This document shows, in pieces, positions 24,421-33,675 of a stretch of 33,981 nt of DNA (positions are counted from its first letter, which is position 1; each line of letters begins with the position of its first letter). A program made the position numbers and the translations under genes. Source of the stretch: Clostridiales bacterium. Lineage in GTDB: Bacteria > Bacillota > Clostridia > Christensenellales > Aristaeellaceae. Under the pieces are notes generated by a model. It saw only the letters and a program-made list of their open reading frames with translations. It made no database searches and was not told the origin of the DNA. The stretch lies in contig JAFGGL010000014.1 in NCBI GenBank assembly GCA_016930575.1, positions 1-33,981 of the forward strand, read 5' to 3'.

Positions 24421-25731
24421 TCATCTCCTTATATCTATTGTGTTCACCAATTCGCCGCGCATTCCTTCTTTGGTCAGCTCCGACAGCCGCACGGGAAGGA
24501 TCTCGCCTATGTTTCCCCCTTCGCAGATCACCTGTACATACTGCGGCGTGAACCCGGCATACGCGCCGCCGCGCCGTTTTTCCTCAATGAGCACGGGCTG
24601 TACGGTATGAAGCAGGCGTTTGCGGTATGCGGCGGATAACCGGCCGCCGACCGCTAGCAGGCGGCGTACGCGCTCGTCTTTGACATGTTTGGGCAACTGC
24701 ACGGGCATATCCGCCGCCGGTGTGCCCGGCCGCGGGCTGAAGGGAAACACATGGATCTTCATGAACCCAACTGTTTGGCAAAAGGCAAGCGTTTGAGAAA
24801 ACTCCTCTTCCGTTTCGCCCGGAAAGCCGACAATAACGTCGGTCGTCAGGGCGGCGTCCGGGAACGCCGATTGCAGTTTTTCCGCCGCCGACAGGAACTG
24901 CGCCGTGTTGTAGCGACGTTTCATACGGCAGAGCACCTCGTCGCTGCCGGACTGCAGCGCCAGGTGGAACTGCGGGCAGAGCCTGGGTATGGCGCGCATC
25001 GTATCTGCAAACGCGTCGGTGACAACCGGGGGTTCCAGCGAACCAAGCCGGATGCGTTCGATGCCGCCGGTTTCGGCTACCGCCGCTACGGCGTCCGCAA
25101 GGGACGGTTTGTCCTTTTGGTCCCGTCCGTAGCTGGTGAGATGCACGCCCGTCAGGACGATCTCTTTGAAACCCGCTTCTGCCAGCGCCCGCGCCTCCCC
25201 GCGAATATCGTCAAGCGTACGGGAACGGATACCGCCGCGCACCACCGGTACGATGCAATAGGTGCAGCGGTTGTCGCAGCCTTCCTGTATCTTCATCAGC
25301 GCGCGGGTATGCCCCAGATGTCCGCTGATATTCAGCGGCTCGAACGCCGCGCGGCTGAGGCTTTCCACCGCGACGATCCGGGCGTTTTCCATGATCGCCT
25401 GTTCAAACAGCTTGACGACCTCGCCCCGGCGCTGCGTGCCGAGTATCAGCCGCGCGCCCGTTTCGAGCAGGGCCTCCCCCTTATTCTGCGCCAGGCAGCC
25501 CGCTATAATCAGCTCGCCGCCGGGGTTCAGCCTCCCGAAACGCCGAACCGCCTGCATACTCTTGCGCTGGCCCTCTCCCGTCACGATACAGGTGTTCACC
25601 ACATAGACATCCGCGGGCGCGCCCTGTTTTGCCGAAATGTATCCGTTTTCCAAAAAGCGCTCCAGCATGGCTTCGCTGTCATACTGGTTCACCTTGCAGC
25701 CCAGGGTGAAAAACCGCACCGTTTTTGCCAT
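24421..25731 (-). CDS. mtaB: tRNA t6A37 methylthiotransferase MtaB
   Basis: A 436-residue radical-SAM enzyme that adds a methylthio group to N6-threonylcarbamoyladenosine at tRNA position 37. The N-terminal domain holds three cluster cysteines (C12, C48, C79), the radical-SAM motif is CDNRCTYC (C152, C156, C159), and a TRAM-like RNA-binding domain closes the protein. The placement after prmA-rsmE is the same as that of Bacillus yqeV (mtaB), which supports MtaB over its paralogue MiaB. The ATG at 25731 follows GGGGAG and lies 1 nt after the rsmE stop. Confidence 0.94.
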   Translation of the reverse strand: MAKTVRFFTLGCKVNQYDSEAMLERFLENGYISAKQGAPADVYVVNTCIVTGEGQRKSMQAVRRFGRLNPGGELIIAGCLAQNKGEALLETGARLILGTQRRGEVVKLFEQAIMENARIVAVESLSRAAFEPLNISGHLGHTRALMKIQEGCDNRCTYCIVPVVRGGIRSRTLDDIRGEARALAEAGFKEIVLTGVHLTSYGRDQKDKPSLADAVAAVAETGGIERIRLGSLEPPVVTDAFADTMRAIPRLCPQFHLALQSGSDEVLCRMKRRYNTAQFLSAAEKLQSAFPDAALTTDVIVGFPGETEEEFSQTLAFCQTVGFMKIHVFPFSPRPGTPAADMPVQLPKHVKDERVRRLLAVGGRLSAAYRKRLLHTVQPVLIEEKRRGGAYAGFTPQYVQVICEGGNIGEILPVRLSELTKEGMRGELVNTIDIRR

Positions 25732-25732
25732 G

Positions 25733-26458
25733 CTACATCTCCCCGAGCGCGGCCATCGCCACCGCCAGCGCGCATATTCCCGCCGTTTCCGTACGGAGGA
25801 TGCGCCTGCCCAGCGTCACGGTCTTTGCACCCAGCGCCGTCAGCATTCCGATCTCCTCTTCCGTGATGCCGCCCTCCGGGCCGATGACCAGGGTGATCTC
25901 CCCGGGCCGATCCCGTATGACCGCTTCGGAGAGGCGCAGTGATGTCTCTTCCTCCCACGCCGCGTACACCGTGCCGTGTAGCTCTTTCAGCGCATCGGAA
26001 AACCGCATAACGGGAAGTATCTCCGGCACGTGCGCCCGGCCCGCCTGCTTGGCGGCTTCCAACGCGATGCGGCCGAGGCGTTCCCGTTTCATGTCTTCCT
26101 TTGCGGTGATACGCGCAACCGAGCGCGCCGTCTCCACGGGCAGCACCCGGTGCACGCCGAGTTCCGTGGCTTTCTGTACGATCCATTCCAGCTTATCCGC
26201 TTTGGGCAGCCCCTGCACGAGCGTGACTTTCACAGCCGGTTCGGGAGACGGCAGCTCCTCCGTGATCCGCAGATGTACAACACCGTCCTTAACGGCGCCA
26301 ATCTCCGCGCCGTACAGGCGGTCCGCCGAGATCAGCCGCACGACATCGCCCGCTTTCATGCGGAGTACTTTCACCATATGCTCGCTTTCCGGACGGGAAA
26401 GCGCAACCGTATCCCCGGTTGCGGGCGGCGCAGCCGCGTCGAGCCAGCAGCGGTGCAT
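25733..26458 (-). CDS. rsmE: 16S rRNA m3U1498 methyltransferase RsmE
   Basis: A 241-residue SPOUT-class enzyme that methylates U1498 of 16S rRNA. The C-terminal knot motifs LVIGPEGGITEEE and LGRRILRTETAG are diagnostic, and the N-terminal PUA-like domain precedes them. The start at 26458 follows AAGGAG, 1 nt after the prmA stop, and mtaB begins 1 nt after its stop, so prmA-rsmE-mtaB is tightly packed and probably coupled. Confidence 0.96.
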   Translation of the reverse strand: MHRCWLDAAAPPATGDTVALSRPESEHMVKVLRMKAGDVVRLISADRLYGAEIGAVKDGVVHLRITEELPSPEPAVKVTLVQGLPKADKLEWIVQKATELGVHRVLPVETARSVARITAKEDMKRERLGRIALEAAKQAGRAHVPEILPVMRFSDALKELHGTVYAAWEEETSLRLSEAVIRDRPGEITLVIGPEGGITEEEIGMLTALGAKTVTLGRRILRTETAGICALAVAMAALGEM

Positions 26459-26459
26459 G

Positions 26460-27401
26460 CTATTTTATTCTCCTTGCGCACAGGGCGATCCATTCGCCCT
26501 GTTCCTTCCGCGCGATGATGGCAAATCCCGCGTTCGTCAGCGCGTCCGTCGCGTCCTTCTCGTGTTCCTTGATGATCCCGGAGCAGAGTATATACCCGCC
26601 TGTCTGCAGATACCGCTTTACGGGTTCGGCAAGCACGCTGATCGCGCCCGTGATCAGATTGGCTACGACCAGATCCGAATCGATCGCCTCTCCCCGAACC
26701 ATATCGCCTTTCACCGCATGCGCGGTTTTTTCCACACCGTTGCGCAGGATATTCTCCCCGGCTACCTTCACGGCATCGGGATCGATGTCGATCGCAAGCA
26801 CTTCCGCCGCGCCGAGTTTTGCCGCCGTGATCGCCAGGATACCGCTGCCCGTGCCGATGTCCATCACGCGCATTCCTTTTTCCAGGTATTCCTCAAGCAT
26901 CACCATGCACATGTTCGTAGTCTCGTGCGTGCCGGTGCCAAACGCCATGCCGGGGTCGATCTCGATGACGATATCCTTGCTCCCGGGGCTGAAGGGCTCC
27001 CAGGACGGCTTGACGATCAGGCGCTTGCCGATGCGAAAAGGCTTGTAATACCTTTTCCAGCTCTCGGCCCAGTCGTCGTCGGCAACAGCGGAGATCTCCG
27101 CGCTGAGCTTGCCCATATCGATGCCGGAGGATTTGAGTTTCAGCTCCTTTAGCTGCGCTTTCAACGAATCGAGCTTTTCTTTGTCCTCCTGCGAAAACCA
27201 GCCCTTAACCAGCACGTCCCTGGGCATCTTTTTGACCATCTTCTTGTCGTATGTTTCCCAGACATCATTCTCTTGGTTGGCGGCCTCGACGTCCTTGCGG
27301 TCCATCACCTGCGTGCCGAGCGCGCCGCAACGCACCAGCAGATCGCTGACGAGATCGCTGCCCGCAGTGGTGGTATGCACGATTGTTTCGATCCATTGCA
27401 T
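26460..27401 (-). CDS. prmA: Ribosomal protein L11 methyltransferase PrmA
   Basis: A 313-residue SAM-dependent methyltransferase that modifies ribosomal protein L11. Motif I is DIGTGSGILAI, preceded by the PrmA-typical DPGMAFGTGTHETT and followed by VVANLI as motif IV. The N-terminal L11-binding domain precedes it. The ATG at 27401 follows GGAGGG. It sits immediately after dnaJ, the standard Firmicute order, but a strong hairpin at 27423-27449 separates it from dnaJ. Confidence 0.96.
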   Translation of the reverse strand: MQWIETIVHTTTAGSDLVSDLLVRCGALGTQVMDRKDVEAANQENDVWETYDKKMVKKMPRDVLVKGWFSQEDKEKLDSLKAQLKELKLKSSGIDMGKLSAEISAVADDDWAESWKRYYKPFRIGKRLIVKPSWEPFSPGSKDIVIEIDPGMAFGTGTHETTNMCMVMLEEYLEKGMRVMDIGTGSGILAITAAKLGAAEVLAIDIDPDAVKVAGENILRNGVEKTAHAVKGDMVRGEAIDSDLVVANLITGAISVLAEPVKRYLQTGGYILCSGIIKEHEKDATDALTNAGFAIIARKEQGEWIALCARRIK

Positions 27402-27422
27402 TGTAAAATCCCTCCATAGCGA

Positions 27423-27449
27423 ATGGGCTTTTCAAAAGGAAAAGCCCAT
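27423..27449 (-). promoter_or_regulatory. Stem-loop between dnaJ and prmA
   Basis: A perfect 11-bp stem (27423-27433 with 27439-27449) with a 5-nt loop starts a few bases after the dnaJ stop codon. No T-run follows it on the minus strand. It may attenuate read-through or protect the upstream heat-shock message. Confidence 0.65.
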
Positions 27450-27453
27450 AGCG

Positions 27454-28527
27454 TTACTTATCTACAGACTGCGCGAACTGGCGCAGCAAGTCCTTCTGCA
27501 TGGTGTTGAGTTTCTTGGGAATCTGCACCTGTACCCGTACCATGAGGTCGCCTTTGCCCGATCCGTGAAGATGCGGGATACCGTACCCCTTCAGGCGGAA
27601 CACCGTGCCGTTCTGCGTGCCTTCCGGGATACGGTATTTTACAGGCTCTTTGAGCGTAGGCACCTGGATGTCCGCGCCCAGCGCCGCCTGTACCATGGAG
27701 ATATTCAGATCCATCGTAAGCGTTGTGCCGTCGCGCTTGAACACGGGATGCGGCTTGACCGACACACGCACGTACAGGTCGCCGGTGGGGCCGCCGCGCC
27801 GCCCGGGCTCGCCGTTGCCGTTTAAAATAATGGTCTGCCCGGAGTCAATGCCTGCGGGAATCCTGATGGTCGCCTTGCGCTTTCTGCGCACGCGGCCGCT
27901 CCCCTGGCAGGCGGTGCACTTATCGGAGATGATCTTGCCCTCGCCGCGGCAGGTGGGACAGGCTCGCACCGTCGTCATAAACCCGTTGCTTGCCCGTACC
28001 TGCCCGGCGCCGTTGCAGGTGGGGCAGGTTTTGGCGCTTGTGCCGGGTTTTGCGCCGCTGCCTTTGCAGGTCTCGCAGTTTTCGTTGCGGTAGAACTCAA
28101 AGGATTTCTGCGTCCCGAAGGCGGCCTCTTCAAAGGTGATGGTCATTTCGTAGCGCAAATCGTCGCCGGGAACCGGCCCGTTTGAACGCACCGTTCTGCC
28201 GCCCATGCCCCCGCCGAAAATAGACGAAAAAATGTCGCCGATGTCGCCAAAGCCGTCAAAGCCCTGGAACCCGCCCGCGCCTCCGCCGCCGAAGCCCTGC
28301 ATATTGGGGCCGTCGTGGCCGAACCTGTCATACTGTGCGCGCTTTTTTTCGTCGCTCAATACCTCGTTGGCTTCGTTGATCTCGTTGAAACGATCTTCGG
28401 CTTTGTGGTCGTTGGGGTGCAGGTCGGGATGGCATTCCTTCGCCTTTGTGCGATATGCTTTTTTAATGTCGTCCTCGGACGCGTCTTTCGGCACGCCGAG
28501 GACTTCATAGTAGTCGCGCTTGGCCAT
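27454..28527 (-). CDS. dnaJ: Chaperone protein DnaJ (HSP40)
   Basis: A 357-residue type I J-protein that delivers unfolded clients to DnaK and stimulates its ATPase. The J domain (1-70) has HPD at 33-35, a glycine/phenylalanine-rich region follows (about 75-112), and four CxxCxGxG zinc motifs begin at C151, C168, C190 and C204. Two C-terminal substrate-binding domains complete it. The ATG at 28527 has AGGTGA upstream. It is the fourth gene of the hrcA operon, 87 nt after dnaK. Confidence 0.99.
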   Translation of the reverse strand: MAKRDYYEVLGVPKDASEDDIKKAYRTKAKECHPDLHPNDHKAEDRFNEINEANEVLSDEKKRAQYDRFGHDGPNMQGFGGGGAGGFQGFDGFGDIGDIFSSIFGGGMGGRTVRSNGPVPGDDLRYEMTITFEEAAFGTQKSFEFYRNENCETCKGSGAKPGTSAKTCPTCNGAGQVRASNGFMTTVRACPTCRGEGKIISDKCTACQGSGRVRRKRKATIRIPAGIDSGQTIILNGNGEPGRRGGPTGDLYVRVSVKPHPVFKRDGTTLTMDLNISMVQAALGADIQVPTLKEPVKYRIPEGTQNGTVFRLKGYGIPHLHGSGKGDLMVRVQVQIPKKLNTMQKDLLRQFAQSVDK

Positions 28528-28558
28528 GGTTCACCTGCTTTGCGTTGTTTCTTGAAAT

Positions 28559-28594
28559 GCCCCGGCAGGATCTGCATGTTTGCGCTGCCGAGGC
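28559..28594 (-). promoter_or_regulatory. Stem-loop between dnaK and dnaJ
   Basis: A 10-bp stem (28559-28568 with 28585-28594) with a 16-nt loop. The one imperfect position is a U-G pair only on the minus strand, matching the direction of transcription. It has no T-run and could help keep dnaK message above dnaJ. Confidence 0.6.
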
Positions 28595-28614
28595 AATATT
28601 GGGCGGTTTCTTTG

Positions 28615-30450
28615 TTACTCCACGTCGAAATCGGTATTCACGGTTCCGTCGTCGTTCTCCACGGGGCCGTCCTGCGGAGCCTCCTCCTCCTGTGCCATTT
28701 CGGGCGCGCCTTCAGGCGCCTGCTGCTGGTACAGCTTGCCGAAGATAGCGTAGACCTTCTGGGTCATCGGCTCAATGGCCGCCTTGATCTGTGCGGCGTT
28801 ATTGGTTTCTTTCACCTTCTTGAACGCTTCCAGCTCGGACTGCACGGTGGCCTTGTCCTCGGCGGAGAGCTTGTCGCCGTTTTCACGCAGCTGCTTCTCC
28901 ATCTCGTAGATCAGGCTGTCCGCCTGGTTGATGACTTCCACTTCTTCCTTGCGCTTCTTGTCTTCCTCGGCAAACTGCTCGGCTTCCTTGACGCGTTGCT
29001 CGATCTCTTCCTCGGACATGTTGGTGGATGCCGTGATGGTGATCTTCTGCTCGTTGCCGGTGCCCTTGTCCTTGGCGTGCACGTTCACGATGCCGTTGCG
29101 GTCGATGGAGAAGGTGACTTCGATCTGCGGTATTCCGCGCGGAGCGGCAGGGATGCCGGTCAGCTGGAAGCGGCCCAGGGTTTTATTGTCGTACGCCATG
29201 GGACGTTCGCCCTGCAGCACGTGGATCTCCACGGTGGTCTGCCCGTCCGCCGCGGTGGAGAACACCTGCGACTTCGTGGTGGGGATGGTGGTGTTGCGTT
29301 CGATCAGGCGGGTGAAGATGTGGCCTTCGGTCTCAAGCCCCAGCGAAAGCGGGGTGACGTCCAGAAGCAGCACGTCCTTTACCTCACCGCCCAGCACGCC
29401 GGCCTGGATGGCCGCGCCTACGGCGACGCACTCGTCAGGGTTGATGCCCTTGAAAGGCTCCTTCTTGGTGATCTTCTTCACCGCGGCCTGCACGGAGGGC
29501 GTGCGCGTGGAGCCGCCTACCAGAATGACCTTGTCGATATCGTCGGCGGTGAGGTTTGCGTCCTTTAAAGCCTTGTTCATCGGATCGACGGTCTTGTCCA
29601 CGAGGTCCGCGGTGAGTTCGTCAAATTTAGCGCGGGTCAGGGTCATATCCAGGTGCTTGGGGCCATTCTGGTCGCTGGTGATAAACGGCAGATTGATGGA
29701 CGCGCTCATCACGCCGGAGAGGTCGATCTTCGCCTTCTCGGCGGCTTCCTTCAGGCGCTGGTGCGCCATGCGGTCCTGTCTGAGGTCGATGCCGTATTCC
29801 TTCTTGAAATTGTCGGCGATCCAGTCGATGATGCGGTTGTCGAAATCATCGCCGCCCAAACGATTGTTGCCGTTGGTGGCCAGCACTTCAAACACGCCGT
29901 CGCCGATCTCAAGCAAGCTTACGTCAAACGTGCCGCCGCCCAGGTCGTACACCAAAATTTTCTGCGTACCTTCCTTATCCAAACCGTAGGCCAGCGACGC
30001 CGCCGTGGGCTCGTTGATGATGCGCAGCACTTCCAACCCCGCGATGCGGCCCGCGTCCTTGGTAGCCTGGCGCTGGCTGTCCGAAAAATATGCGGGTACG
30101 GTGATGACCGCCTGGGTGACGGTTTCGCCCAGATAGGCTTCCGCGTCGGTCTTCAGTTTCTGCAGGATCATCGCGCTGATCTCCTGCGGGGTATAGCTCT
30201 TACTATCGATCTTCACCTTGTGCGCCGAACCCATCTCGCGCTTGATGGAAAGCACGGTGCGGTCCGGATTGGTCACGGCCTGCCGCTTGGCGATCTGCCC
30301 GACCAAACGCTCGCCTTCCTTGGTAAAGGCGACGACCGAAGGCGTTGTACGCGCGCCTTCCGCGTTGGGGATAACAACAGGCTCGCCGCCTTCCAGTACG
30401 GCAACGCAGCTGTTGGTCGTTCCTAAGTCGATTCCGATGATTTTGCTCAT
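28615..30450 (-). CDS. dnaK: Chaperone protein DnaK (HSP70)
   Basis: A 611-residue HSP70 of standard Firmicute length. It binds exposed hydrophobic segments under ATP control with DnaJ and GrpE. The phosphate-1 motif IDLGTTNS lies at 6-13, [19 protein letters not shown] in the middle of the ATPase domain, and the protein ends in an acidic tail (NTDFDVE). The ATG at 30450 follows AAGGAGG. It is the third gene of the hrcA operon. Confidence 0.99.
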   Translation of the reverse strand: MSKIIGIDLGTTNSCVAVLEGGEPVVIPNAEGARTTPSVVAFTKEGERLVGQIAKRQAVTNPDRTVLSIKREMGSAHKVKIDSKSYTPQEISAMILQKLKTDAEAYLGETVTQAVITVPAYFSDSQRQATKDAGRIAGLEVLRIINEPTAASLAYGLDKEGTQKILVYDLGGGTFDVSLLEIGDGVFEVLATNGNNRLGGDDFDNRIIDWIADNFKKEYGIDLRQDRMAHQRLKEAAEKAKIDLSGVMSASINLPFITSDQNGPKHLDMTLTRAKFDELTADLVDKTVDPMNKALKDANLTADDIDKVILVGGSTRTPSVQAAVKKITKKEPFKGINPDECVAVGAAIQAGVLGGEVKDVLLLDVTPLSLGLETEGHIFTRLIERNTTIPTTKSQVFSTAADGQTTVEIHVLQGERPMAYDNKTLGRFQLTGIPAAPRGIPQIEVTFSIDRNGIVNVHAKDKGTGNEQKITITASTNMSEEEIEQRVKEAEQFAEEDKKRKEEVEVINQADSLIYEMEKQLRENGDKLSAEDKATVQSELEAFKKVKETNNAAQIKAAIEPMTQKVYAIFGKLYQQQAPEGAPEMAQEEEAPQDGPVENDDGTVNTDFDVE

Positions 30451-30536
30451 TGTTGGTTCCTCCTTGTTCCTATCCGCTGTTTTTTCAACTGTAATCGCAA
30501 TTTATATTTGGAAAAGGCAAATGCCCTTATCCGCCG

Positions 30537-31127
30537 TTAAGTCTCCGGCACGACCTTGACCATCGCGTGCCTGAGCACCGTATCGCCCATGCGATACCCT
30601 TTCTGGAGCACTTCACATACCGTGCCTACTTCGCCGTCTTCCTGCGTGCCGGTGAGGATGGCGTGTTCCAGATTGGGATCGAATTTCTCCCCGAGGCGGT
30701 GGATGGGCTTCACGCCGCGCTTATCAAAAACGTCGTATAGCTGGCGGGAAACCATCTCCATGCCTTCCTTGAGGGCCTTGTCCTCGCTTTCCTTCGCGGC
30801 TTTCATTGCGCGCTCCATATTGTCCAGCACCGGAAGCAGTAAAAGAATGATGGACTTCGCCCCGTCTTCAAAGGCTTCGCCGCGGACGTTTTGATTGCGG
30901 CGGCGGTAGTTTTCAAAATCCGCCTGCACACGCTGGGCAAGGTTTAAGTATTCGTCCACTTTGCAGTTGGCCTCGGCCAGCGACGCTTCCAGCGCGTCAA
31001 AATCCGCTTTCACGTCGTTTCCGGCGTCTTCCACGGCTTCCACGGCTTCTTCCCCGTCCCGGGGAAGCGTTTCGTCTTGCGCCTCGGGCGCGGTTTCATC
31101 AGGCTTCACGGTCTTATCCTTTGCCAT
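30537..31127 (-). CDS. grpE: Nucleotide exchange factor GrpE
   Basis: A 196-residue DnaK partner that triggers ADP release. An acidic, disordered N-terminus (about 1-40) precedes a long helix/coiled coil and the C-terminal beta domain with LGEKFDPNLEHA and VLQKGYRMGDTVLRHAMVKV, both typical of GrpE. The ATG at 31127 follows GAGGAG, and the gene begins 4 nt after the hrcA stop. Confidence 0.98.
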   Translation of the reverse strand: MAKDKTVKPDETAPEAQDETLPRDGEEAVEAVEDAGNDVKADFDALEASLAEANCKVDEYLNLAQRVQADFENYRRRNQNVRGEAFEDGAKSIILLLLPVLDNMERAMKAAKESEDKALKEGMEMVSRQLYDVFDKRGVKPIHRLGEKFDPNLEHAILTGTQEDGEVGTVCEVLQKGYRMGDTVLRHAMVKVVPET

Positions 31128-31131
31128 ACGA

Positions 31132-32154
31132 TCACTCCTCGTTTTCTCTAAGCAGGCTGGACAGCTGCTTGCCCATCGCGCCCAGTATCCCCAGCACGCG
31201 CCCGTATTGCATACGGGTCGGGCCGATCACGCCGATGGTGCCGTTGGTTCCGTTGTCCAGCGAATACGTCGCGGTCACCACCGAGCAGTCCGCAAGTTCC
31301 GGAACGCCGGTCTCGGGCCCGATGCGCACGGTGAACGCGACGGATTGCCGCTGCTCCAGCAGCGACAGGATGACGTCCTTGGTCTCCAGCAGCGAAAGGA
31401 AGGTGCGCGCCTTCTCAACGTCCGAATACTCGGGGAAGTTGAGGATATTGCTGGGGCCGGCAAAGGCGATCCTGGTTCTCCCGCTTGAACTTTCAACGTC
31501 CGCAAGCAATTGGCTGATGCTGTCGATCACGTCGTGCCTCTGCGCAACCTCCCTGCTGACGGTCTTGAGCACCTGCTGAACCTCCCGCAGGGTATGGCCG
31601 GTCACGCGCTCGGTCAGCATCCGGCTGATGGCGTACAGCGTGTCCGAATCCAGGTCACGGTCCACGTGGATAACGCTGTCGCGGATGATGCCTGAGTCGG
31701 TGACGATCACCAGTAGCGCGCTGTGGTGGGAGATGGGCACGAGCTGCAGGTTGCGGATGGTCATCTCGGCGCTCTTGGGCCCCGTGGCAAGCGAGGTGTA
31801 ACTTGTGAGATTTGACAGCACCTGCGCCGCGCGGTTGATGACGTCTTCCATCTTGCCGGAGCGATTTTTGAAGTGCTCGCGTATACTCTGCACGTCGCCG
31901 GTCTTCAGCTTGCCCGTCCGCAGCAGTTCGTCAACATACAGGCGGTAGGCTTTGGCGCTTGGCACCCTGCCGGCGCTGACATGCGGCTGGTCCAGATATC
32001 CGAGCTCCTCCAGATCGCTCATTTCGTTGCGGATGGTGGCGGAAGACAGGTTCATGTCGTAGCGCTTGGAGATTGTGCGGCTGCCCACAGGAATAGCCGT
32101 GAGAATGTAATCGTCGATGATCGCCTGCAATATGCGGATTTTTCTCTCATCCAT
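31132..32154 (-). CDS. hrcA: Heat-inducible transcription repressor HrcA
   Basis: A 340-residue repressor that binds CIRCE operators and is kept active by GroEL. The N-terminal winged helix (about 1-75, with SSATIRNEMSDLEELGYL) is followed by the HrcA-specific regulatory domain; the segment QPHVSAGRVPSAKAYR is diagnostic. The ATG at 32154 is chosen because GGAGGTGA lies upstream and HrcA starts near MDERK. Longer in-frame starts would run through the CIRCE site and promoter. It is the first gene of its own CIRCE-controlled operon. Confidence 0.97.
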   Translation of the reverse strand: MDERKIRILQAIIDDYILTAIPVGSRTISKRYDMNLSSATIRNEMSDLEELGYLDQPHVSAGRVPSAKAYRLYVDELLRTGKLKTGDVQSIREHFKNRSGKMEDVINRAAQVLSNLTSYTSLATGPKSAEMTIRNLQLVPISHHSALLVIVTDSGIIRDSVIHVDRDLDSDTLYAISRMLTERVTGHTLREVQQVLKTVSREVAQRHDVIDSISQLLADVESSSGRTRIAFAGPSNILNFPEYSDVEKARTFLSLLETKDVILSLLEQRQSVAFTVRIGPETGVPELADCSVVTATYSLDNGTNGTIGVIGPTRMQYGRVLGILGAMGKQLSSLLRENEE

Positions 32155-32198
32155 GACCTTCCCGTCACCTCCGTGCGTCGGCCCGCCTCCCCATGTTG

Positions 32199-32225
32199 TT
32201 AGCACTCGCGCCATGTGAGTGCTAA
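32199..32225 (-). promoter_or_regulatory. CIRCE operator (HrcA site) of the hrcA-dnaK operon
   Basis: A second perfect TTAGCACTC-N9-GAGTGCTAA, 45 nt upstream of the hrcA start and just downstream of its promoter. The 9-bp arms are identical to those at groESL; the spacer differs. Confidence 0.97.
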
Positions 32226-32233
32226 CTGTATTT

Positions 32234-32262
32234 ATCATAGCCTTGTTTCGGTGGTTTGTCAA
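32234..32262 (-). promoter_or_regulatory. Sigma-A-type promoter of the hrcA operon
   Basis: A perfect TTGACA (32257-32262) and TATGAT (32234-32239) are spaced by 17 bp on the minus strand. The 116-nt gap from here to hemW shows no clear terminator. Confidence 0.85.
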
Positions 32263-32378
32263 GCATTCCGGCGCAAGAAATACAGGGAAAGGTATACGCT
32301 TGTTACCCTTATATCATAAGGCTTGCAGGCATTATCTGACCTTTTCTGACTAAAAAAGTTGTGAATTTTTGTGAAGCA

Positions 32379-33554
32379 TTATCCGTGTTCCCCTTCGTTT
32401 TCCTTCATAAACGGCATCAGCGCCGTATTCTGCAGCGCCAACCCGCGTTCGTTCAGGGCCAGGCGGGGTTCGGCGGGATCCGGCGGCCGCAGCCAGCCTT
32501 CAGATTGCAGTATAGCGATTGCCTCGCCGTACACTTCGTTTAGTTTCCGGCCGTGCATCGCTTCAAACTCCGTATATCCCACGCCGTCGGTGGTGCGCAG
32601 CCCGAGCATGACGGTTTCAAACATCGCTTCTTCCGTATCAATAAGGATTATGTCTCCGACCGGCAGCCGGTTTTGGGAGAGCGCGGAAAGGTATTCGGCC
32701 AGCGACGCGGTATTGCTGCGACGGAGATAAACCACGTTTTCAGCGGGCAGCATGCTCGCCGCGTTCAGGCCCAGCCCGAGGTAGTATCTCTGCCGCCAGT
32801 ATGCGAGGTTGTGGCGGGATTCGAAGCCCGGTACGGCGAAGTTCGAGATCTCGTAGCGGCGGTATCCGAGGGACGCGAGAAGCGCAGCGCCGCGTTCCAT
32901 CATATCGGCGATATCGTCCTCGTCGGGAAGTGTGAGTTCCCCGTTTTCAAGCATCGTTTGCAGCTTCGTGCCGTCTTCCACTTTCAGTGCATAAGATGAT
33001 ATATGCTTCACGCCCAGTTCCGCCGCCGCACGGATGGAATCGAGGTATTCTTCTACCGTCTGCGTTGGCAGCCCGTACATCAGATCGACGCTCAGGTTAC
33101 CGATGCCGTGTTTGCGCGCCATATCCAGCGTGTCCTTCACCTGCGAAAAGCGGTGGATGCGCCCGAGCAGCTTGAGAATCCTGTCCTGTTTTGCCTGCAT
33201 GCCGACAGACAGGCGGTTCATGCCCGCCTCCGCCATCGCGGCAAGCCATGCGTCCGTTACCGTGCCTGGATTGGCTTCGGAGGTGAATTCTATACCCCGC
33301 GGGATATGAAAACAACCACGCAGCTTCCGCGTCACCCGACGCATGAATTCCGTGGGCACGACGGACGGCGTTCCCCCGCCGAAATATACGGTTTGAATCT
33401 CCGCGTCCGTATACTGCGCCGCCAGTTCCATTTCCTTTGTCAAGCTCGCGCAATAACCTTCGATCACGCTGTCATCCGCCGCAAACGAACAGAAGTCGCA
33501 GTAAACACACTTCGACCTGCAAAACGGAAAATGAACGTAGAGTGACATCTGCAT
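32379..33554 (-). CDS. hemW: HemW-like radical-SAM protein (heme chaperone family)
   Basis: A 391-residue radical-SAM protein of the HemN/HemW family. The C-X3-C-X2-C cluster site CRSKCVYC (C12, C16, C19) is followed by VYFGGGTPS and the HemW-type segment SVDLMYGLPTQT. HemW is thought to hand heme to acceptor proteins rather than act as a coproporphyrinogen oxidase. Its place beside lepA and hrcA matches the Firmicute hemW locus. The ATG at 33554 is chosen for CGGAG 9 nt upstream; an upstream TTG at 33578 lacks support. Confidence 0.93.
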   Translation of the reverse strand: MQMSLYVHFPFCRSKCVYCDFCSFAADDSVIEGYCASLTKEMELAAQYTDAEIQTVYFGGGTPSVVPTEFMRRVTRKLRGCFHIPRGIEFTSEANPGTVTDAWLAAMAEAGMNRLSVGMQAKQDRILKLLGRIHRFSQVKDTLDMARKHGIGNLSVDLMYGLPTQTVEEYLDSIRAAAELGVKHISSYALKVEDGTKLQTMLENGELTLPDEDDIADMMERGAALLASLGYRRYEISNFAVPGFESRHNLAYWRQRYYLGLGLNAASMLPAENVVYLRRSNTASLAEYLSALSQNRLPVGDIILIDTEEAMFETVMLGLRTTDGVGYTEFEAMHGRKLNEVYGEAIAILQSEGWLRPPDPAEPRLALNERGLALQNTALMPFMKENEGEHG

Positions 33555-33587
33555 GCGGCTGTTCTCCGAAATCTGCAATGTTTATTC

Positions 33588-33596
33588 ATGATAGCA
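33588..33596 (-). promoter_or_regulatory. Possible extended -10 promoter of hemW
   Basis: TATCAT (33588-33593) preceded by TGC on the minus strand forms an extended -10 element upstream of hemW. No good -35 box is seen at the right distance. Confidence 0.4.
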
Positions 33597-33646
33597 CGTA
33601 CAGAGGAGTTTGGCTATTCGAACGGCGCAACTCCGCGCTGTTCGGA

Positions 33647-33675
33647 TTGCCATTTGCCGGAAAATACAGTATGAT
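33647..33675 (+). promoter_or_regulatory. Sigma-A-type promoter of lepA
   Basis: TTGCCA (33647-33652) and TATGAT (33670-33675) are spaced by 17 bp on the plus strand, about 40 nt upstream of the lepA ATG. Confidence 0.72.

Noticed and set aside
24685..25866. 393-codon open frame on the plus strand
   Set aside because: It is a shadow of mtaB on the other strand, with no family features.
25725..27152. 475-codon open frame on the plus strand
   Set aside because: It lies opposite rsmE and prmA, both certain. The translation is low-complexity, serine/arginine-rich shadow sequence.
28315..29568. 417-codon open frame on the plus strand
   Set aside because: It is antisense to dnaJ and dnaK, whose products are unmistakable. 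It has no plausible ribosome site or recognisable protein features and reflects GC-rich codon structure.
30511..30533. Small stem in the grpE-dnaK gap
   Set aside because: It contains a T-T mismatch and a bulge and is too weak to support next to the better hairpins in this operon.
32155..32262. N-terminal extension of hrcA up to 32262
   Set aside because: The extension would translate through the CIRCE operator and promoter. The ATG at 32154 has a good ribosome site and matches the family start.
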